Made by a program: the position numbers and the translations under genes. The notes under the pieces are model-generated. The model was given only the letters and a program-made list of their open reading frames with translations. It searched no databases and had not been told where the DNA came from. Shown piece after piece: positions 8,647 through 17,497 of a DNA stretch of 64,000 nt. The first letter of the stretch is position 1; every line of letters begins with the position of its first letter. The stretch comes from Desulforhopalus sp. (GTDB lineage: Bacteria; Desulfobacterota; Desulfobulbia; Desulfobulbales; Desulfocapsaceae), in contig JAOTRX010000010.1 in assembly GCA_030247675.1 (NCBI GenBank), positions 62,001 to 126,000 on the forward strand, given 5' to 3'.

Positions 8647-9705
8647 CTAGGGAATTTGTCTCGGGACGTAGCTGCAGAAAGGCTCCTGGGCGAGATAGTC
8701 GCCGGTCATTGCGTAGGCCCTGGCCCGGCAGCCACCGCAGACTCCGACATATTCGCACTTTCCACAATTATCCTTATACCCTTTGAAATCGCGAAGTTGA
8801 AGGAAAAGTTCAGATTTCTCCCAGATTGTTTGAAAAGGCGTCGTCATGATATTTCCGGCAGATTTGGCAAAATAGCTGCAAGGCAGAACATCGCCGTCGA
8901 CGGTTATCAGGCAGATGAGCTGGCCGGCCAGACAGCCTTTAGAGCCGCCGGTTGAAAATTGCAGGTTTCGACGTTTGAACTTTTCACCTTCTTCCTTGGC
9001 CTTTTGCCTGACGATCCGGTAGTAGTGGGGAGCACAGGTCGGTCGCATGAGCAATTCGTTTTCTTCTTTTTCTACTTGGTAGTGCCATTCAAGGATCTCG
9101 TCGTAAACACTTTCGGGAATCAGTTCGTCCATGATCTCTTCGCCTCTGCCGGTGGGAACAATCATAAACATGTACCAGGCGGTCGCGCCGAGGGATTTGA
9201 CGAGACGGTAGATGTCGGGAATTTCCAGGCGGTTACGGACGGTAAAGGAGGAATTGATTAAGAAGGGGATGGCATGTTTTTTAAAAAGCCGGATGGCGTT
9301 CATGGTGCCGTCAAAGGCGCCCAGTTGATTGCGAAAATTGTCGTGGGTCTCGGCCTTGGCACCATCGAGGCTGAGGGAGACCATCTTTATCTCGGCGGCC
9401 TTGATCTCCTCGCAGATGGCGTCGCTCACCAAGGTGCCGTTGGTCGCCAGACACATGCGAAAGCCTTTGCTGGTGCCGTATCTGGCGATGTCGAACACAT
9501 CAGGACGAAGCAGGGGTTCACCGCCGGAAAGGACCATGACTGGCGTGGCGTAGGAAGCAATATCGTCGATGATTGCCTTGGCCTGGTCGAAGGAAAAGTC
9601 GGGATGGCCTATTGCGGCAAGTTCCGATGAGGAGCGGCAGTGCACGCATTTGAGATTGCAGCGGCGGGTTATTTCCCAGGCGATCCATTTTGGCTGAAAA
9701 TCCAT
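8647..9705 (-). CDS. ahbD: Radical SAM/SPASM protein, AhbD-like haem synthase
   Basis: This 352-residue protein has the radical SAM motif CNLKCVHC at 16-23 (CxxxCxxC). It also has a cysteine-rich C-terminal SPASM-type region (CLAGQLICL, VLPCSYF, DNCGKCEYVGVCGGCRARA) able to bind a second [4Fe-4S] cluster. The GCRARAYAMTGD ending and the PTCAPHYYR segment resemble AhbD, which oxidatively decarboxylates Fe-coproporphyrin III to haem in sulfate reducers and archaea. The related AhbC/NirJ proteins are the main alternative. The ATG at 9705 has GGGAG upstream. It heads a probable operon with hemE and the HD gene. The assignment to AhbD rather than another haem-branch SPASM protein is moderately sure. 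Confidence 0.75.
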   Translation of the reverse strand: MDFQPKWIAWEITRRCNLKCVHCRSSSELAAIGHPDFSFDQAKAIIDDIASYATPVMVLSGGEPLLRPDVFDIARYGTSKGFRMCLATNGTLVSDAICEEIKAAEIKMVSLSLDGAKAETHDNFRNQLGAFDGTMNAIRLFKKHAIPFLINSSFTVRNRLEIPDIYRLVKSLGATAWYMFMIVPTGRGEEIMDELIPESVYDEILEWHYQVEKEENELLMRPTCAPHYYRIVRQKAKEEGEKFKRRNLQFSTGGSKGCLAGQLICLITVDGDVLPCSYFAKSAGNIMTTPFQTIWEKSELFLQLRDFKGYKDNCGKCEYVGVCGGCRARAYAMTGDYLAQEPFCSYVPRQIP

Positions 9706-10169
9706 GTGTTGTGCTCCCGGCCCTCAGGCCGAATCATTCCTGTTGAGAACAAAGGGCAAGGGAGAGTGCATTTTCTCTAAAGACTCTGACCGGGCCGCTT
9801 TCAATGAGAATTTGAAAAAAACATAATACCACTAGCTTGTAAACAGTAAGTAGTTTTCCGGAAGAAATAAAGAAGGTTGATCGCCCAGAAAAATTGCTAT
9901 GTGCAGGGTGTGCGATATGACAATAGGTAGGCGATTAAGGGCTACAAGTATTCTCCTAAAATATTGAATTGCCGCTCCCTGGTCTTTATAATTTGTGCTA
10001 AATAGCTTATAGTGCAAGCCCTGTTGCCAAACTTGACGGGAAAGGGCAGATGGCCTGCTGCAGTTTATAGCTGAGTGAAAGAGCTTGTCTGCTCCAGCAA
10101 AACGTATACCCTTGCGGTAGAAAGAACAATTCTCATGCAGTGCACCGATTTGAAATAGAGAGGAATGAT
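9706..10169. other. Divergent intergenic region ahbD-like / hisD
   Basis: This 464-bp region separates two divergent transcripts. Its only clear content is one copy of the two-hairpin repeat (10069-10122), close to hisD. The remaining sequence is AT-rich with no convincing gene; a 61-codon open frame at 9832-10017 has no ribosome-binding site and looks random. Confidence 0.5.
10069..10122 (+). repeat. Two-hairpin repeat, locus B (one diverged unit)
   Basis: This single 54-bp unit ends 47 bp before the hisD ATG. Its first stem is eroded (GAAAGAG...CTGCTCC). The second stem is kept as TACC-CTTGC-GGTA, and the family G-T wobble (TATGCC/GGTATA) is replaced here by an A-T pair. It has the same orientation as hisD. 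Confidence 0.75.
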
Positions 10170-11477
10170 ATGTTGATTACCGCGATTACCCTGAGCAGTC
10201 CGGAAGGCGCCAGTCTTGTCCAAAGGCTCCAGAACCGTTTTCAGCCGGTGGACGGCTCCTGCCGTGAGGTGGTCGAGGCTATTCTTCAGGATGTACGAGC
10301 ACAAAAGGATGACGCTGTTGTTGCTTATGGCCGGAAATACGATGCGCCGGAGCTGACCGTCCGCCAGTTACGGGTCAGCCCGCAGGAGATGGAGGAGGCG
10401 TACGACCTCGTTGAAGCCGATTTCCGGCAAAGTCTTGCCATCGCTATCCAACGAATCCAATCCTTTCACGAAAGGGAGATGGAAGATTCCTGGCTGCAGA
10501 CCCGGCCAGACGGCACAATCGTCGGCCGACTGGTGCGACCCGTTGATTCCGCCGGTCTCTATGTTCCGGGCGGCAAGGGAGGATCAACACCGCTGGTGTC
10601 CTCGGTCCTGATGAACGGCATTCCAGCTGGTATCGCCGGAGTAGAGAAGCGGGTGATGGTCACCCCGCCGGACAAGGATGGTAAGATCAACCCACACCTT
10701 CTCGTTGCCGCCCAGGAAATTGGGGTCACGGAAATTTACAAGGCCGGGTCGGCCTGGGCGATTGGGGCATTGGCATTTGGTACCGAGACCATCCCGCGGG
10801 TAGACGTCATCGTCGGTCCCGGCAACCAATTTGTTGCCGAGGCCAAGAGGCAGGTGTCGGGAATGGTACGGATCGACATGATCGCCGGTCCATCGGAGGT
10901 GTTGATCATCGCCGATGCCTCCGCCTCTGCCGCAAACGTTGCAGCCGATATGCTCGCCCAGGCGGAGCACGATCCACTGGCCCTGGCCATCCTCGTTACC
11001 ACCCATCAAGCCTTGGCGAAAGATGTGGTGGCCGAACTGGAGCGACAACTCCCCCTCCTTTCCCGTGAGGATATAGCCCGAAACGCGCTTGTTGACCGGG
11101 GGGTTATTCTCATTGCCGATGACCTTAAAACGGCGATCGACCTGGCCAATAGTATCGCCATTGAGCACCTGGAATTAATGATTGCCGATCCCTGGGCGCA
11201 GATCCCCCATATCCGCCATGCCGGGGCGATATTTCTTGGCGCCAATACCCCGGAGGCAGCCGGTGATTATATCGCCGGGCCAAATCATGTCCTGCCGACC
11301 ATGGGCACTGCGCGGTTTGCCTCGGCACTCGGGGTTGAAACCTTTTTGAAAAAAAGCTCGATCATCAGCTACTCGGCCCAGGGACTTGCCGCGGACGCAG
11401 AACACATCATGCGTTTGGCCGAGCTTGAAGGGCTTTCCGCCCATGCCGCCTCGGTTGCTGTAAGGGTTAGGGAATGA
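10170..11477 (+). CDS. hisD: Histidinol dehydrogenase
   Basis: This 435-residue enzyme oxidises L-histidinol to histidine with two NAD+ in the last steps of histidine synthesis. Family signatures are clear: the region VDSAGLYVPGGKGGSTPLVS, the stretch VDMIAGPSEVLIIAD (written here as IDMIAGPSEVLII), and AGAIFLGANTPEAAGDYIAGPNH near the C-terminus with the catalytic His region. The ATG at 10170 is preferred because agagagga lies 5-12 bp before it; an in-frame ATG 30 bp upstream lies inside that leader and has no such site. It overlaps rsmG by 4 bp (ATGA), so the two are translationally coupled. Other his genes are not in the window. Confidence 0.96.
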   Translation: MLITAITLSSPEGASLVQRLQNRFQPVDGSCREVVEAILQDVRAQKDDAVVAYGRKYDAPELTVRQLRVSPQEMEEAYDLVEADFRQSLAIAIQRIQSFHEREMEDSWLQTRPDGTIVGRLVRPVDSAGLYVPGGKGGSTPLVSSVLMNGIPAGIAGVEKRVMVTPPDKDGKINPHLLVAAQEIGVTEIYKAGSAWAIGALAFGTETIPRVDVIVGPGNQFVAEAKRQVSGMVRIDMIAGPSEVLIIADASASAANVAADMLAQAEHDPLALAILVTTHQALAKDVVAELERQLPLLSREDIARNALVDRGVILIADDLKTAIDLANSIAIEHLELMIADPWAQIPHIRHAGAIFLGANTPEAAGDYIAGPNHVLPTMGTARFASALGVETFLKKSSIISYSAQGLAADAEHIMRLAELEGLSAHAASVAVRVRE

Positions 11478-12136
11478 CAGTCGATTTCAAGGCCCGTCTG
11501 ATTTCAGGCCTCAAGGACTTACATTTGGATTTGCCTGTTCATTCCGTTGAGCGCTTGGATGTTTATTATACGGAACTGGTGAAATGGAGCAAAAAGATCA
11601 ATCTGATCGCCAAGGACACCAGCGCCGAGCAGATTATCGAGAACCATTTTCTTGATTCTCTGACCCTTTTGCCGTTTTTGGCGGGGCATGGTACACATCT
11701 TTTGGATATTGGCACCGGTGCCGGTTTTCCCGGTCTGGCATGTAAGGCAGCTTGGCCGGAAATGGCGGTGACCCTGGTGGAACCGCGGGTCAAGCGGGTG
11801 AGTTTTCTCGGGCACATTGTCCGAACCCTCGGACTTAGGGATGTGACAATCCTGACTTGCCGGATTGAAGATGAGGCTCAGCTGCCATCCGAGCGTGCCT
11901 TTACCCACATCACCGGCCGGGCGGTGACCGAGATAGGCCCCTTTCTCCGCATGGTCGAACGGTTTGCCCCGGCCGGTCCGCAGGTGATCTGCATGAAGGG
12001 ACCGAGGTGGCGCGAGGAGTTGGCTGCGGCGGTCGACCTGATGAGAACTTCCCCCTTCAAGCTGGGACCGGTGGTTGATCATGTGTTGCCTTTTTCCGGG
12101 GCAAAGCGCAGTCTGGTAGTTTTTACCAGTCAGTGA
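11474..12136 (+). CDS. rsmG: 16S rRNA (guanine-527-N7) methyltransferase
   Basis: This 220-residue methyltransferase acts on G527 of 16S rRNA in the 30S subunit, using S-adenosylmethionine. The SAM-binding motif LLDIGTGAGFPGLACK lies near residue 75. The upstream helix WSKKINLIAKD and the IENHFLDSLT segment are typical of RsmG/GidB. Length is usual for the family. It starts inside the end of hisD through an ATGA overlap and is followed by leuB after 108 bp. The pairing with hisD is not functionally obvious and probably reflects shared transcription. Confidence 0.95.
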   Translation: MTVDFKARLISGLKDLHLDLPVHSVERLDVYYTELVKWSKKINLIAKDTSAEQIIENHFLDSLTLLPFLAGHGTHLLDIGTGAGFPGLACKAAWPEMAVTLVEPRVKRVSFLGHIVRTLGLRDVTILTCRIEDEAQLPSERAFTHITGRAVTEIGPFLRMVERFAPAGPQVICMKGPRWREELAAAVDLMRTSPFKLGPVVDHVLPFSGAKRSLVVFTSQ

Positions 12137-12244
12137 GCCGTTCGGTGAATAGCTGTTGTAAATGCCGCTATTTACGTATGTGTTGGTTTTTCAGGATATT
12201 TGATGTAACTGAGAGTAAATAAAAGTTATTTTATAGGTGAGAGA

Positions 12245-13324
12245 ATGAAGAAGATCGCAGTTCTGGCCGGAGACGGCATCGGCCCCGAGGTCATGCAGGA
12301 GGCCATCAAGGTCCTTGATTGTGCCCAGAAAAAGTTTGATTTCCAGCTTTCCTACCAGGTGGCCGATGTCGGCGGCATTGCCATCGACAACCATGGCCAC
12401 GCCCTGCCGCCGTCGACCCTGTCGTTGTGCGAGAAAAGTGACGCCATTCTCTTCGGATCGGTCGGCGGACCAAAATGGGAAGGTCTGCCACCAGAGCAGC
12501 AGCCGGAGCGGGCAGCCCTTCTGCCGCTGCGCAAACATTTCGACTTGTTCTGCAACTTTCGTCCGGCCAAGGTCTTCAAATCGCTCATCTCTGCCTGCCC
12601 CCTGCGCCCGGATATCGTCGGCGACGGCTTTGACGTCCTCTGTGTGCGAGAATTGACTTCGGACATCTATTTCGGGGTGCCGAAAGGCCGTGAGGGGGTT
12701 GGCGAGGCGGAGAGGGCCTTTGACACCATGGCCTATACCCGTGGTGAGATCTCTCGTATTGCCAGAATGGCTTTTGCAGCCGCCCGGCAGCGGCGGGGTA
12801 AGGTGACCTCGGTCGACAAGGCCAATGTGCTCACCACCATGGTGTTGTGGCGGCAGGTGGTGATTGAAATTGCCAAAGAGTTTCCTGATGTCGAACTGAA
12901 ACACATCTACGTCGATAACGCCACCATGCAGCTGGTTCGCGATCCCCACCAATTTGATGTACTGCTCTGCGGCAATATGTTCGGCGATATTATCTCCGAT
13001 GAGGCGGCGATGCTTACCGGTTCCATGGGATTACTCGCCTCCGCCTCACTCAACAAAGACAACTTCGGTTTGTATGAGCCGGCCGGTGGTTCAGCCCCTG
13101 ATATCGCCGGTAAGGGCATTGCCAACCCCATAGCCCAAATCCTCTCAGCGGCGATGATGCTGCGTTATAGCTTTGGTCTCAGTGAGGCTGCGGCGGCAAT
13201 AGACAAAGCAGTCGAGGCTACCCTTGATAAAGGAATTCTCACCGCCGACCTCACTGCCAACAAGGCGGGCGCGGTCGGTACTGCTGCAATGGGCGATGCC
13301 ATAGTGCGGGCATTGCAAGGCTAA
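12245..13324 (+). CDS. leuB: 3-isopropylmalate dehydrogenase
   Basis: This 359-residue NAD-dependent oxidative decarboxylase makes 2-oxoisocaproate from 3-isopropylmalate in leucine synthesis. It begins with the MKKIAVLAGDGIGPEV strand-loop. The substrate loop is CVRELTSDIYFG, the metal-binding region reads DILLCGNMFGDIISDEAAML (given here in its family form; the window has DVLL), and the NAD-binding segment is EPAGGSAPDIAGKGIANP near residue 280. The ribosome-binding site is aggtgagag just before the ATG. The next repeat unit begins right at its stop codon. Other leu genes are not in the window. Confidence 0.96.
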   Translation: MKKIAVLAGDGIGPEVMQEAIKVLDCAQKKFDFQLSYQVADVGGIAIDNHGHALPPSTLSLCEKSDAILFGSVGGPKWEGLPPEQQPERAALLPLRKHFDLFCNFRPAKVFKSLISACPLRPDIVGDGFDVLCVRELTSDIYFGVPKGREGVGEAERAFDTMAYTRGEISRIARMAFAAARQRRGKVTSVDKANVLTTMVLWRQVVIEIAKEFPDVELKHIYVDNATMQLVRDPHQFDVLLCGNMFGDIISDEAAMLTGSMGLLASASLNKDNFGLYEPAGGSAPDIAGKGIANPIAQILSAAMMLRYSFGLSEAAAAIDKAVEATLDKGILTADLTANKAGAVGTAAMGDAIVRALQG

Positions 13325-13378
13325 AGCTGAGTTGAGCAGCTTGCCTGCTCAAACGAAACTTATGCCCTTGCGGTATAA
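13325..13378 (+). repeat. Two-hairpin repeat, locus C (one canonical unit)
   Basis: This is the cleanest copy. Stem 1 is TTGAGCAG (13332-13339), loop CTTGC, then CTGCTCAA (13345-13352). Stem 2 is TATGCC (13361-13366), loop CTTGC (13367-13371), then GGTATA (13372-13377), with one G-T wobble. The two loops are identical. The unit begins at the last base region of the leuB stop codon and ends 64 bp before the PRPP synthetase start, between two same-direction genes, so it is probably transcribed. Confidence 0.9.
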
Positions 13379-13442
13379 AACAACAGTAACAACCCCGAAT
13401 TATCAGGATATAAACGGTTTTTCGGGGACGGGGAATGAGTCC

Positions 13443-14360
13443 ATGCACAACAAGGAAAATGTCATTCTGGTAGCCAATGAGGCATCAACCGAACTCGGCC
13501 AAAAGTTGGCGGAGCGATTGTGGATGCCGTTTACCGAGATGATTCGCAAACGCTTCTCCGATGGCGAACAATACCACGCCTTTCCGACATCCATAGCCGG
13601 CAAGGACCTGGTCATTCTCGGGGTGACGCATAACGACAATTCCCATCAGGAGCTGCTTGATCTGATCTCGGGTGGGATCTACTATAATGCCGCATCCATC
13701 AGCGTCATTATCCCATTTCTTGGGTATTCCACCATGGAACGGGCAAAGCCACGCTCCCATGAAATTCCCAAGGGAATCACCCGGACCAGACAGATATTCA
13801 AGGCCAGGCCAAATTTCACGGCCTTTGTCGACCTGCATTCGGAGGCGGTACTTCATGCGCACGGCGGTGAAGTACGCACCAAGCATGTCTGGACCGATGA
13901 CCTGGTGGTCGACAAAATCAAAAAGAGCGGCCTGACCGACTACGTTCTTGTCTCGCCTGATTACGGATTTTCCAAGCGAGTTGCCAGGCTGGCGAGTCTT
14001 TTGAACTGCCCGCATACCGCCGCCGACAAGGACCGCTATGATACCGATAAAACCATCGTTGGCCAGGTCTCAAGCGTCGTAAAAGGCAAGACGGCAATAA
14101 TCTGCGATGACATGATCCGTACCGGTGGTTCGATCATTCAGACGGCAAAACGCTGCCTTGATGCCGGGGCGAAGGAGGTTTTCGCCCACGCCACGCATCT
14201 GGTTTTGTCCGGCGATGCCCTGGAAAAGTTTCGGCAGAGCCCGATCACCAGGATACTCGGCTCCGACACCTACCCGGGGCGGAAAAGCGATGATTTTCTT
14301 GATGTATATTCAGTGGCACCGCTCCTCGCCGATGTCATTGAGCAGTACCTTGAGATATAA
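13443..14360 (+). CDS. prs: Divergent ribose-phosphate pyrophosphokinase-like protein
   Basis: This 305-residue protein matches phosphoribosyl pyrophosphate synthetases, which make PRPP from ribose-5-phosphate and ATP. Visible landmarks are RFSDGEQYHAF near residue 35, FVDLHSEAV in the ATP region, and the PRPP loop IICDDMIRTGGSI near 220 (usual form DDMIDTGGT). The flexible-loop motif normally of the type YARQDR reads YSTMERAKPR. The protein is therefore diverged and may be a paralogue with altered regulation rather than the main Prs. The ATG at 13443 is preferred; an open frame reaches back to 13332 only because the repeat unit there is open. The first repeat of locus D abuts its stop codon. 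Confidence 0.8.
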   Translation: MHNKENVILVANEASTELGQKLAERLWMPFTEMIRKRFSDGEQYHAFPTSIAGKDLVILGVTHNDNSHQELLDLISGGIYYNAASISVIIPFLGYSTMERAKPRSHEIPKGITRTRQIFKARPNFTAFVDLHSEAVLHAHGGEVRTKHVWTDDLVVDKIKKSGLTDYVLVSPDYGFSKRVARLASLLNCPHTAADKDRYDTDKTIVGQVSSVVKGKTAIICDDMIRTGGSIIQTAKRCLDAGAKEVFAHATHLVLSGDALEKFRQSPITRILGSDTYPGRKSDDFLDVYSVAPLLADVIEQYLEI

Positions 14361-14463
14361 AGCTGAGTTGAGCAGCTTGCTGCTCCCACGAAACGTATGC
14401 CTTTGGTATAAAGCTGAGTTGAGCAGCTTGTCTGCTCACACGAAACGTATGCCTTGCGGTATA
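14361..14463 (+). repeat. Two-hairpin repeat, locus D (two tandem units)
   Basis: Units run 14361-14411 (51 bp) and 14412-14463 (52 bp), starting immediately after the stop codon of the PRPP synthetase gene. Stem 1 is GAGCAG/CTGCTC in both, with loops CTTG and CTTGT. Stem 2 is TATGCC/GGTATA in both, with shortened loops (TTT and TTGC). The sequence agctg continues past the end as the start of a possible lost third unit. The array ends 103 bp before the next gene and has the same orientation. Confidence 0.9.
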
Positions 14464-14566
14464 AGCTGTTAGCCAAAAAGGAAGATAATTGACCGCTGCT
14501 GATCAGCCGAAGGTTTATGGCACGCACGGCGGCCACTTGTCCGGTAAAGGACCCGGTGGTTGATAT

Positions 14567-17206
14567 ATGAGAAGAGAAGATATCGCATTCAATCTCCGCC
14601 AGTCCATCCTCTTCAAGGATGTCACTGACGCTGAGATCGAATCCTACGCAGGAGGCGCCCGGGTGCTGACTGTCCAGGAAGGCCAGTATGTATACCGGCA
14701 GGGCGATGTCAGCGAGGTGTTCTTTATCATTGTTGCCGGGACGGTTGAGCTGGTGTTGCGCCGTGAAGACGGGCGGGAAAAGGTTGTCGCCAGAATCGGC
14801 ATGGGCGGTCATTTCGGCGAAACCGGTATCCTTACTGACAAGCCGCGCTCCCTGTCGGTACGGGCCCTTTCCGACCTTGAGATCATCTGTTTCGACAAAC
14901 GCCTTTTCCGCAATACCCTGCTCGCTAATGCCCGGCTGCACAAGCAGCTTGATGCAATTCTCGCCGAACGGCTCCGGGTGGCCTTCCTTGATCAGGTAGA
15001 GACAAGCAGCCAAGGACGCCGCCAGAATACCAGCAAGTCGGAAGCGGATAACGTTATTTTGTTCAAGGATTCGAGTGTCTCGGCCATCACCCTGCGGCGA
15101 ATTGCCAGGCGGCAGCAAAACGATATCCGCGAATCGAAGGCAGCCAGAAAGACCCAGGCGGTCATCGATCAGCTGGCCATGGGCAGTTCTCCCTTTATTC
15201 TTACCGGGGAGGCCGGTACCGGAAAACTGATTATCGCACGGCAAATCCATCTGCAGAGTAAAAGAGCCGATGGACAGTTTTGTGAAGTGGATTTAAGGGA
15301 TTATGAACCTCTTCATCTCGAACAGGTATTGTTTGGCCATGAACAGAGTGCCTATCCTTTTGCCCAAGCCCGTCAGGCCGGATTGTTTGAGCAGACTGCC
15401 AACGGCACATTGGTCTTCACGAATATCCATTTGATGAACGAAGATTTGCAGAGAAAGCTTGTGACGATTCTCGAAAGCGGCGGCTACAATCACATAGACA
15501 GCAATCGTCAGGTGGCGATGCAGTCGCGGCTGGTTTTTGTCAGTGCCTCTTCCCTCGACTATTTGCGGAGTTCCGGGCAGATTATTCCCGAACTGCTGAC
15601 CCTAATACAAGGCCGGCATTTTCATGTCCCGCCGCTTCGCAACCATAAGGAGGATCTGCCCCGTCTGATCGTCCATTACCTGGAGCGTTTTAGTAAGGAA
15701 TACGGCAAGAAAATTTACAGTGTTTCTCCTGAAATACTTGGGATTTTGATGAATTATGATTGGCCTGGCAATCTGACCGAGCTTTCCGATGTTATTCGCC
15801 GGGCGGTGATGTTGGCGCCTGGCGATGAAATTCTTGCCGATCAGATTTTACTGGGATTGCCGAAGACGGAAGGTAAATGGGAATTCAATATCCTGCGTAT
15901 CTCCTGGATCAGGAAATTTCTTGAAAGCCGGGTTTTCCCTCGGGTTCCGCAGGTCATTATCGGATGCGTGCTGCTGATAACCATCCTTTTTCTCTTCTTT
16001 GGACCATCCGATCCGCAGGCAAATATCGGGCTTACCGTTGGCTGGTATATCGGGTGGCCGCTGATGTTCTTCTCGTTCTTTTTCCTGGCCAGGACGTGGT
16101 GCAGTGTATGTTCGCTTGCCGTGCCGGGGACAATACTGCAAAACCTTATCAAACCGACGCGCAAGACGCCGCTATTTATCAAAAATTATTCCGGCTGGAT
16201 CATGGCGGTGCTTTGTATCCTTGTTTTTTGGGTTGAGGTGGTCTGGGATGCCTACCACAAACCCTATCTGACCGGTGGAATCATTCTCATTATAACCTTG
16301 GGCTCTATCCTCTTCAGTGTCCTGTATTCCAGACGGGCCTGGTGCCGCTACCTCTGTCCTTTGGGAGCAGTGAACGCAATTTTTGCCATGCCGTCGGTTG
16401 TTGAACTGCGCTCGAACAGACATGTCTGTCTGAACCGTTGTCAAAATCACTCCTGTTTCACCGGTGATGGTGATGTTCCCGGCTGTCCGATGTTTCGGCA
16501 TCCCTATCTTGTTGATAACAACAGGGATTGCATTATGTGCGCAAAGTGCATAAAGAGCTGTGATAACAGTTCAATCCAGCTGAATCTTCGTCTAGCGCCG
16601 GAAGAGCTATGGACCTTAGAGACACCACGGCGGGCCGACAGCTTTCTCATTGTTTCCCTGGGGGCAATTTTTTTCCCCTTTGCCCTGCAAAGCGAGTTTT
16701 TCCAATTGATCAACTGGATAGTGGCTGCTGCCGGCAATGCAGGCATTCAGGTGCCGGCGACTTTCGTCGGCAGCCTGTTGTTTTTTGCCTTGATCCTGGT
16801 CTTTCAGGTTGGCTACTCGCTCATGGTGAACATCCAGGCGCATTTTGCCAAAATTGACAAGAATTTGCTCGTCTCGCTCTTTGGTTACGGGGTTATACCT
16901 CTTATTCTCGGCGGTTATATGGCCCTGCATCTGGAATTTTTTGTCGGTGGTGCCGGTAGAATTGTCCCCAATATTCAGGCGCTGTTCGACATGAAGCACT
17001 CTTACGACAATCTTCGCTTGATCAGTGTCGATAGTACCGAGGTCCTGCAGATACTCACCGTGCTAGGCGGGCTTTTTGCGTCTCTTTATGTAACTTACAA
17101 GGTTACCGAACGGACATTGGCCGGAGGGCATGTGACATCTAAGATCCTGGCGCTGCCCTTTACCTTTCTCATTATTCTTGCCGCGCTCTTTATGTTTATA
17201 GTGTAG
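14567..17206 (+). CDS. CNMP-binding / degenerate AAA+ / NosR-like polyferredoxin fusion
   Basis: This 879-residue protein joins three modules. Residues about 10-135 form a cyclic-nucleotide-binding (CRP-type) sensor fold. Residues about 195-440 resemble a sigma-54 activator AAA+ domain with Walker A GEAGTGK near 213. The GAFTGA loop reads SAYPFA, however, and the Walker B segment is TLVFTNI instead of TLFLDEI, so ATPase activity and sigma-54 contact are unlikely. From about 455 there are several membrane helices with cysteine pairs (WCSVCSLAVPG near 510, WCRYLCPLGA near 591) and ferredoxin-type clusters CLNRCQNHSC near 620 and CIMCAKCIKSC near 654, as in NosR/NapH/RnfD-like electron carriers. 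No C-terminal DNA-binding helix was seen. A membrane redox protein gated by a cytosolic nucleotide sensor is the working inference. Confidence 0.85.
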   Translation: MRREDIAFNLRQSILFKDVTDAEIESYAGGARVLTVQEGQYVYRQGDVSEVFFIIVAGTVELVLRREDGREKVVARIGMGGHFGETGILTDKPRSLSVRALSDLEIICFDKRLFRNTLLANARLHKQLDAILAERLRVAFLDQVETSSQGRRQNTSKSEADNVILFKDSSVSAITLRRIARRQQNDIRESKAARKTQAVIDQLAMGSSPFILTGEAGTGKLIIARQIHLQSKRADGQFCEVDLRDYEPLHLEQVLFGHEQSAYPFAQARQAGLFEQTANGTLVFTNIHLMNEDLQRKLVTILESGGYNHIDSNRQVAMQSRLVFVSASSLDYLRSSGQIIPELLTLIQGRHFHVPPLRNHKEDLPRLIVHYLERFSKEYGKKIYSVSPEILGILMNYDWPGNLTELSDVIRRAVMLAPGDEILADQILLGLPKTEGKWEFNILRISWIRKFLESRVFPRVPQVIIGCVLLITILFLFFGPSDPQANIGLTVGWYIGWPLMFFSFFFLARTWCSVCSLAVPGTILQNLIKPTRKTPLFIKNYSGWIMAVLCILVFWVEVVWDAYHKPYLTGGIILIITLGSILFSVLYSRRAWCRYLCPLGAVNAIFAMPSVVELRSNRHVCLNRCQNHSCFTGDGDVPGCPMFRHPYLVDNNRDCIMCAKCIKSCDNSSIQLNLRLAPEELWTLETPRRADSFLIVSLGAIFFPFALQSEFFQLINWIVAAAGNAGIQVPATFVGSLLFFALILVFQVGYSLMVNIQAHFAKIDKNLLVSLFGYGVIPLILGGYMALHLEFFVGGAGRIVPNIQALFDMKHSYDNLRLISVDSTEVLQILTVLGGLFASLYVTYKVTERTLAGGHVTSKILALPFTFLIILAALFMFIV

Positions 17207-17497
17207 AGAAGGCTAAGCTGCTCGTCGTCCTCTTTCTTTGATACAAGCCAGACCTTACCTTTGCAGCTGCAGCTGCGGCTGGGAATGAAATACCTGGTAA
17301 AATTATCCGATTGACTAAGCTTCCACGAAATAATACCCTAGCCTCAAATAGCGCCGGAAAAGTACATCTCTGACAGCACCTTCTGCTGAAAGAGTCTCTT
17401 AAAGAAAAATATTCACATAAAGCATGTGAATTCTTATTCTAAAAGCATTATTAGAATATCAACCAGATCACCATTCTATTCACCGCGAAAATTTGCC

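Noticed and set aside
13332..13442. Upstream extension of the PRPP synthetase
   Set aside because: The extra 37 residues come from the repeat unit and its flank, are not family-like, and have no ribosome-binding site.
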